This document shows, one piece after another, positions 57,905 to 64,000 of a stretch of 64,000 nt of DNA. The first letter of the stretch is position 1. Every line of letters starts with the position of its first letter. Origin of the DNA: Chlorocebus sabaeus (taxonomy: Eukaryota > Chordata > Mammalia > Primates > Cercopithecidae). Location: NCBI RefSeq assembly GCF_047675955.1, contig NC_132915.1, forward strand, positions 12,271,766 through 12,335,765. The letters run 5' to 3'. The notes under the pieces were generated by a model. That model was given only the letters and a program-made list of their open reading frames with translations. It made no database searches and was not told the DNA's origin. The translations under genes and the position numbers were made by a program.

Positions 57905-58250
57905 ATCCTTCCAAGAGCAGACCCTGAGACAAGGAACTGGGTTTAAGTGGTTGGTTTGAGAGATGGAATGAGGGAGAGGGCGACAGGAAAGAAGGAAGAG
58001 GTGCGATTGTGGGCAGTAACCTGGGGAGGGCAGCTGGGGTTCAACCTGTGGGGGACCTTTGAGAGATGGTGGAGAGCATACCTTGAGGCACCCCTGGTGG
58101 GGGAGGAAGGTGCAGCATCGCTCACCAACCCTTGTCCATCATTGCTCGAGGGTTGCTCCTGAAGTCTCAACTCCCTGGCATTTTTGTCTGCAGGTGACCA
58201 CCGAGGTGGGCCAAGCCACGTGGGTGGGAAACCAGTGGCAGATGCTACGC
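57905..58250. mobile_element. Old interspersed repeat, LTR-like, family unassigned
   Basis: Text such as agagcagaccctgagacaag and cacccctggtgggggaggaa recalls a dispersed mammalian repeat. Low certainty. Confidence 0.4.
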
Positions 58251-58619
58251 TAAGGAAATGCTATTCCAGCTCTCTGGAGAAAATAGGATCCTTTGTATAG
58301 CACTGTACAGTTCTCCCTCTTTAAATATCACCATGACAACCACCACAAAATAGAACACCTAAAGTTAGGAATAATGTAAAATTTCAGGAAATGTGGACTG
58401 TGAAGATTTGCATTTCCATTTGATAAGAACATTTTACAGGAAAAATTCAATCCTCAGGTTCATTCTCTAGCTCTTCATTGTCCGTGTATTTGCTGTTACT
58501 ATCTCTCTCTCTCTTCCTCTCTCTCTCAACATCTTGCGAAATTATAGCATAATAACAAAACCAGAAAATTCAGATTGATGCAATCCAGTCACCTTATTTG
58601 GATTTTACTGGTTTTACAC
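58251..58619. other. Unassigned sequence with (CT)n
   Basis: A short CT-rich repeat lies at about 58500-58528. Nothing else recognised. Confidence 0.4.
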
Positions 58620-59680
58620 GTGCTCATTTGTGTGTTTGTGTATATTTAGTTCCAATAATTTTATCACCTGTGTAGACTTTTGTGACCACCGCCACAGTGA
58701 AGATACTGGACATTTTCACAAGGATCCCTTCTGCTACCCTTTTATAGCCACAGACACCCCCTTCCCCTCATGCCCACTCCCAGCAACCATTAATCTATTA
58801 TCTATTATAATTTTGCCATTTCAAGAATGTTGTATAAATGCAATCATACAGGTGCAACCTTTTGAGGTTGTTTTTTTTTTTTTACTCAGCATAACCCTTT
58901 GAGATCCGTTCAAGTTATTATGTGTAATCAATAGTTTGTTCCTTTTTACTGTTGAATAGTATTTCATGATTCGAATGCATTACAGTTTGTTTAACCATTC
59001 ACTCACTGAAGGACATTTTTAGTTGGTTCTTTTTTTTTTCTTTATTTTATTTTTGAGACAAGGTCTTGCTCTGTCACCTGGGCTGGAGTGTAATGGTGCA
59101 ATCAGGGCTCACTACAGCCTAGACCTCCGGGTCAAGTGATCCTTCTGCCTCAGCCCCCCAAGTAGATGGGATCACAGGTACATGCCACCACGCCCAGCTA
59201 ATTTTCATATTTTTTGTCGAGACGGGGTTTCACTATATTGCCTAGTCTGGTCTTGAACTCCCGGGCTTAAGCAATCTTCCCACCCCGGCCTTCTAAAGTG
59301 CTTGGATTACAGGCATGAGTCACTGCGTCCAGCTGGTTTCTGTTCGGGGTTATTATGAATAAAGCTGTGATGAACACCTGTGCACAGGTTTTTGTGTGGA
59401 TGTAAGTTTCCATTTCTCTGTCATAAATGTCCAAAAGTATAATTGTTAGGTCATACGGTAAGTGCATATTTAGTTTTATGAGAAGCTGTCACACTCTTTA
59501 TCAGAGTGGCTATGCCATTGTATTCTCCCACTAGTAAATGAACCTACGAGGGATCCGGTTTTCTGTACCCTCATCAGCATGTTGAGATAGTAATGACCTC
59601 TTTTGTCTTGGATGAGGAGATCAGGAAGATTGTCTTTGCTTTGGATTGAGAATAGTTCTTTTGTTTGCAAACTTTACAGA
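58620..59680 (-). mobile_element. Old L1M fragment, antisense, split by an Alu
   Basis: Antisense L1M text: aagaatgttgtataaatgca, tgaatagtatttcatgattc, then after an Alu gaataaagctgtgatgaaca and agtggctatgccattgtatt. Confidence 0.75.
59029..59333 (-). mobile_element. AluJ-type element in old L1M
   Basis: A reversed old Alu. Edges agttggttct and agctggtttct may be a degraded target duplication. Confidence 0.92.
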
Positions 59681-60119
59681 AAGTTAGCCCTATTCTGGGC
59701 CACCTAAAGGATACCTTTTATAATCTTTACTCTTCTGTTTTCTGACTGTCTCTTTTTTAAACTTAAAATAACAATATATGTGATAAGTTTTAATAGATGA
59801 AAACATTTCCCATGATGAGCTTCTCTCGGGTTAAAAACAAAGGGTCAGTCCCCAGTCTGTAGAGATTAATAAATGACTCACATGTAGTCTGAATCAACGT
59901 GGGAAGATGGAATAGGGGAGAAAATGAAGGATGGAGACAACCTGAGGAAAATGATAAAAGAAGTCCATTATTCATAAGATGTGATGAACATTGGAACATG
60001 GTAACAAAAGGAAATGCATTTGTAATGATACTGGGCTATGACCTGCTTCAAGGGGTGTGTTAGGGTAACATAATTTGGGTTGAAAAGGACGTAAGCTACC
60101 ATCTATTTAGATGTCATTC
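59681..60119. other. Unassigned sequence
   Basis: No gene or repeat recognised. Confidence 0.4.
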
Positions 60120-60225
60120 ATAGTTTTAGAAATGAGATAACTGATGCCCAGATCAATTAAACTGCTTGTCCAAAGCCACTCTGGGGTCCGACTGCAGACA
60201 GGGGCCAGAGCCCCCGCATTGCACA
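60120..60225 (-). mobile_element. MIR fragment
   Basis: Reversed MIR-like text: tagaaatgagataactgatg, cagatcaattaaactgcttg, ccaaagccactctggggtcc. Confidence 0.55.
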
Positions 60226-60789
60226 GTCTGGACATTAAAAAAAAAGATTTTCAGCTTGACCTGTGCCAGGCATTCTCATGTCACACCATGCCTTGCTTTC
60301 CTGGACATGTCATGTGGTTCCAAGCTGGAAGCTTCTACGTTGTTCCACTGTGCTGTCCACACCTATGCATCTTTACAGTGGACACCAGAAGGTGAGTGAA
60401 GCATCTCTGTGCAGACTCACCAGGTTTTTTGTTTCCAAATGTCCTCCGATGCTCAGCCACTTACAAAGACTCAGAGGTAAAAAGAATTAGCCGTTTAAAA
60501 AAACAGATTAACCAGAGCAAGTTTTAAAATAGCAAGACTTAAAGTGATTCAATGTTAATTGAATATTGAGTAAGGAAGAGGTAGGGAGTTAATTGAATGA
60601 GTGAGCTTGGGGTTTCGAATAATTTTTTCATGATGTGAAGGAAATTATTACAGAGTTGGATGCAGATCAGGGGAGAGAGAGACTGCATAATCCTTGGAAG
60701 CAGCAAATGAAAGTCATTTAGTTTGGTGGGAAAAACACAAGCCTGTTGGTTTGTTTGTTTTTCCCGTAACCTTGTAAAATTATATTTTT
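60226..60789. other. Unassigned sequence; possible exon-like block
   Basis: 60255-60391 is bounded by attttcag at the left and a strong donor aag/gtgagtg at the right, and is open in all three forward frames. No homology is recognised. The rest is ordinary. Confidence 0.35.
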
Positions 60790-60954
60790 TAAAAAACCCC
60801 AGAATTTGAAAAAATTGTTACAGAAGTTGCATGTTTTATAAAAAATTTAGAAACTATTGATAAGCAATAAAAATAAAATAAATATCATCCATGATCTCAT
60901 TATAGATACCGCTGACATTTTAGCTTCCTTCCTTTTCGTTTTTTTCTGAGAATA

Positions 60955-62123
60955 GTCATATATCACTTAACGATAGGAATCCATTCTGAGAAATGCGTTG
61001 TTCGACCACGTCATTACTGTGTGAACTTGCACCAACCTAGAGGGAAGAGCTTGCTACACACCTAGGTTGTGTGGGACAGCCTAGTGCCCCAGGCTGCAAA
61101 CCTGTACAGCATGTTACATACTGAATACTGTAGGCAAATGTAACACAATGGTAAGTATTGGTGTATTTAAACATATCTACACATAGAAAAGGTACAGTAA
61201 AAATATGATATGGTACACCTACATAGGTCACTGACACTGAATGGAGTTTGTGGACTGCAGGTGGCTCTGGGTGAGTCAGTGAGTGAGTGGTGAGTGAATG
61301 TGAAGGCCTAGGGCATCACTGTACACTACTGTAGACTTCATAAACACTGGACACCTAGACTACACTAAATTTATTAAAATATTCTTTTCAGTAATAAACC
61401 TTAGCTTACTGCAACTTTTTAGCTTTATAAATGTTTTAATTTTTGTTTTAGAAAACTTTTGGCTGCTTTGTAATAACACTTAGCTTAAAACACAGACACA
61501 TGTACAGCTGTACACAGATTTTTTTCTCTAGATCCTTATTCTATAAAGCTTTTTCCTATTTTAAAAATTTTTTGTTTTTAGAGCTTTTTTTTGTTAAAAA
61601 CTAAAACACAAACATGTGAGTAGCCTAGGTGAAGATCATCAATATCACTGTCTTCCACTACGACATCTTATCCCATTGGAAGGTCTCCAAGGGCAGTAAC
61701 ACATATGGAACCATCACCTCCCATGATTTCAATGCCTTCTTCTGGAATACCTCCTGGAGAACCTGTCTCAGGCAGTTTTGTAGTTAACATTTTATTTTTA
61801 TGAGTAGGAGTAGGCTCTAAAACAATAATAAAAAATCTAGTATAGTAAATACATAAACCAGTAACATAGTTGTTTATTATCATTATCAAGTATTATGTAG
61901 GGTCCATAAGTTGCATGTTCTCGAATTTTACACAACTGGCAGTGCAGTAGGTTTGCCCATGCCAGCATCACCACACACACATGACAAATGTGATGTGCAA
62001 TGACATTAGGAAGGCTATGCCATCGCTAGGTGATGGGAATTTTTCAGCTCCATCATAATCTTAGGGACTACAGTCAAATGTGTGGTCTATCATTGACTGA
62101 AACATCATTACGTGGTGCATAAG
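60955..62123. mobile_element. Tigger-type DNA transposon, 1169 bp
   Basis: Flanked by TA (60953-60954 and 62124-62125), with degenerate inverted ends (gtcatatatcacttaacgat and the reversed cattacgtggtgcataag). It contains the same terminal text as the short copy at 1281-1600 plus ~850 bp of internal sequence with a transposase-derived relic. Related to Tigger3/Zombi from memory. Confidence 0.8.
61668..61889 (-). pseudogene. Transposase C-terminal relic of the Tigger element
   Basis: A minus-strand frame of 73 codons. The part nearest 61668-61760 reads EEGIEIMGGDGSICVTALGD, the reverse of text I associate with the acidic tail of Tigger transposases. It lacks the catalytic DDE residues and is not functional. 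Confidence 0.45.
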
Positions 62124-63110
62124 TATACATGTCTTTCATATAGATGTATATATGTGATATGTGCTCATATGTATATAATGTCTATAAATATAAGATTATA
62201 TTGTTTTGTAACCAACCTTAAAATTTAACAGTCAATGAATGCCTTTCCAATACAATTTTAACCTGTCTAATGTTCTATTTTATAGATGTTCTTTAGTTAC
62301 TTTACCCCATACGATTTCCCTTTTATAAAGGCCCTGTGATAAATGTTATAGTTTCATTGTTGTGCTTATACACTATTGTTTCATTAATTAAATTTGAAAT
62401 TCCAATGTCAAATGAAATGTAAATTGTAGGGCTTCTGATCCCTCCTAGTGCTGTAGGATGAACCTGGGGAAGTGCGTCTCGATCACCATTCCCACCTGCA
62501 GTCAGTAGGGTTTCCCAGGTCCTTCCCAACAGTAGCCTTCAGTATTTCTTTTTAAAAATCACCAATTGGATAAATAAAAAAAATCCGTATTTAACATTTT
62601 TATTTTTTGATTATTGAGGACATTATACTTAAAAAAATAAGTTTATTGGTTAATTGGGTTTCTGTATTTGTAAATGGCCAGACCATGTCCTTTGACTGTT
62701 TTTTTTTTTGATGAGGTGCTCATCTTCTTCTTAATGATTTTTTAATTCCTTTGTATATATTAAGTTTACTCACTCTTTGTTTTCTATGCTATCAAGAATT
62801 TTTTCCTGTTGGTTGCAGGCTTTCATTTTTATGTACTCTCCTATGTTAGTAATTTTTATTGCTGTTACTGTTTTTTGGATTTTTTTCCTTTTATTTATCT
62901 GACTGCTTTTCATTTTCAGGCAGTCAGATCCATCACTCTTGTGATTTCTGTCATTGGTCTCATACTTAGAAGGATGAACCCATTCTTAGATTACGGAACT
63001 ACTTGCCCACATTTTCTTCTAGTTCTTTTATCATTTTATCTCAAATCTGCAATTTACTTTGGTGATAGGTTTTATTTCAGGATACAATTGCAAAATATTA
63101 TGTTCTAATT

Positions 63111-64000
63111 TATATTTGTAAAACAACTATTAGGATGGTTAATGACCAATTTTGCTGTACATTTGCAATAATCCTGTCTACACCAGCTAAACACTGTTAT
63201 CTACATGTGGGCCTGGGACTCTCTGTGATCATTACTATTTAATTGCTTAAAAATCAGAGTAGGCCTTGGGGTTCACATACATTAAGAATGAGGACCATCA
63301 CTGTAATGCTGGCTGGCACGTTCAGATTTCTTTCTTTTCTGGTTTGGATTCGCAAACACTTGAAAGTACACTCATGTTTTGTTTTGCTGGAGTCCTGTGA
63401 GAGTTAGTGTATGTGTTCCAGTCACTGGCCAAAGTCTGTAGTTTGTAAGAAAAGCTGTCCTGGGGGAATGGTGAGAAGGAGGGGGTGAGTGACTCTCTCT
63501 CCAGACAGTACCTTTCAGCCTCTATTCCAAGATGCTCGCAGCTGGGTGGATTGCTGAGTCCAATACACCTCAGGGCACAAACTGCACTTCCCGCACATTG
63601 ACTGTCCCTGAATGCCATCAGCTGCACAACAGGTTGCTTCCTACGTTAGAGTGAAACTTCAACTTTTCTTTCTTTTGCAGAGCTTCAAACGTGAGAATAC
63701 ATTCCAGTTGCAGGATCAGAGGACTTTTCCTACAGCACGTAAGTGCCTGCAGTTCTATTGGATTTGCAAATCTACAAAAGAGAGCACATCCTATTGTTCC
63801 TGGTTTTGAGGTTTTTTAATAGTATATCTTGTAAAATACTGGTTGCTGGTGGACAGGGCTGCTTTACAGATAGGTGTAACTCAGGAGGGGAAATGGGTGG
63901 ACAGAGACAGCCACAAGGAATTCCACACATGAAGGAAATGCTCCCACCTGTGTTTTCTATTTGTGTTTTAAATTTGGGGAGCGACTCACAGGCACTTAGC
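63111..64000. other. Unassigned sequence containing a candidate exon
   Basis: No repeat family recognised. The region around 63600-63760 has the best exon-like signals of the window (separate entry). The minus-strand frame of 101 codons (63322-63627) shows no domain. Confidence 0.45.
63681..63738 (+). other. Candidate 58-nt exon with consensus splice sites
   Basis: Upstream is a good polypyrimidine tract and acceptor, tttctttcttttgcag (ending at 63680). Downstream is the donor gtaagt at 63739-63744, a strong match. The 58 nt are open in two frames: one reads SFKRENTFQLQDQRTFPTA, the other NVRIHSSCRIRGLFLQH. The length is not a multiple of 3, so skipping would shift frame. No gene family is recognised. 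It may be an exon of a coding gene, of a lncRNA or of a 5'UTR, or a chance pair of sites. Confidence 0.4.

Larger units (their letters stand above)
60790..63110 (-). mobile_element. Old L1M fragment, antisense, split by a Tigger element
   Basis: Left piece (60790-60954): tagataccgctgacatttta, the reversed L1M 3' text. Right piece (62126 to about 63110): ttatattgttttgtaaccaa and, further on, ttctcctatgttagtaattt. The middle part (62400-62560) is unclear. The element is very old. Confidence 0.55.

Overview
The window is nuclear DNA of a higher primate, most likely human. The evidence is internal: about sixteen Alu copies spanning the J, S and Y types, a near-full-length L1PA-type LINE, a solo LTR12C (HERV9) LTR, THE1/MST and MLT1 MaLR LTRs, and a deep background of MIR, L2, L1M, hAT (MER1) and Tigger elements. 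No intact protein-coding gene is recognisable on either strand. The longest open frames lie in LTR12C, Alu or L1 sequence, or are unremarkable. The window therefore looks intergenic or intronic, with one good candidate short exon near the right edge (63681-63738). Family names come from remembered consensus features, not from a database search.

Layout. 1-1155: a MaLR internal region and its LTR, minus strand, cut by the window edge. 1281-5369: a short Tigger relic, old LINE sequence, a MER1-type hAT element with its target duplication, and a solo LTR12C with a perfect 4-bp target duplication. 5600-14100: Alus, inverted L1M pieces, an MLT1 LTR, an older LTR and a remarkable 48-nt 5S rRNA fragment flanked by an 18-bp duplication. 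14128-20879: an older, near-full-length, broken L1 (L1PB/L1MA class) on the plus strand with an internal 5'UTR duplication. 20880-27690: LTR relics, Alus, a compound pentanucleotide repeat and unassigned sequence.

27703-34200: a near-full-length, broken L1PA on the minus strand with an 11-bp target duplication. 34212-45260: the least repetitive part, with a strong CTCF-like motif at 41963, a TATA-like box at 39393 and a homeodomain-like motif cluster at 36433. 45262-53540: nested LTR/Alu, several MIRs, two copies of an anonymous ~140-bp block around GT repeats, and an Alu carrying an inverted Alu fragment. 53720-64000: old L1M copies interrupted by Alus and by a 1.17-kb Tigger element, then unassigned sequence with the candidate exon.

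The window does not show a cooperating gene system. Its biology is layered retroposition and transposition plus local rearrangement (template-switch-like events, microsatellites growing inside retroelements) and a few possible regulatory sites. I found no CRISPR array, operon, intact RNA gene or novel defence-like cassette.
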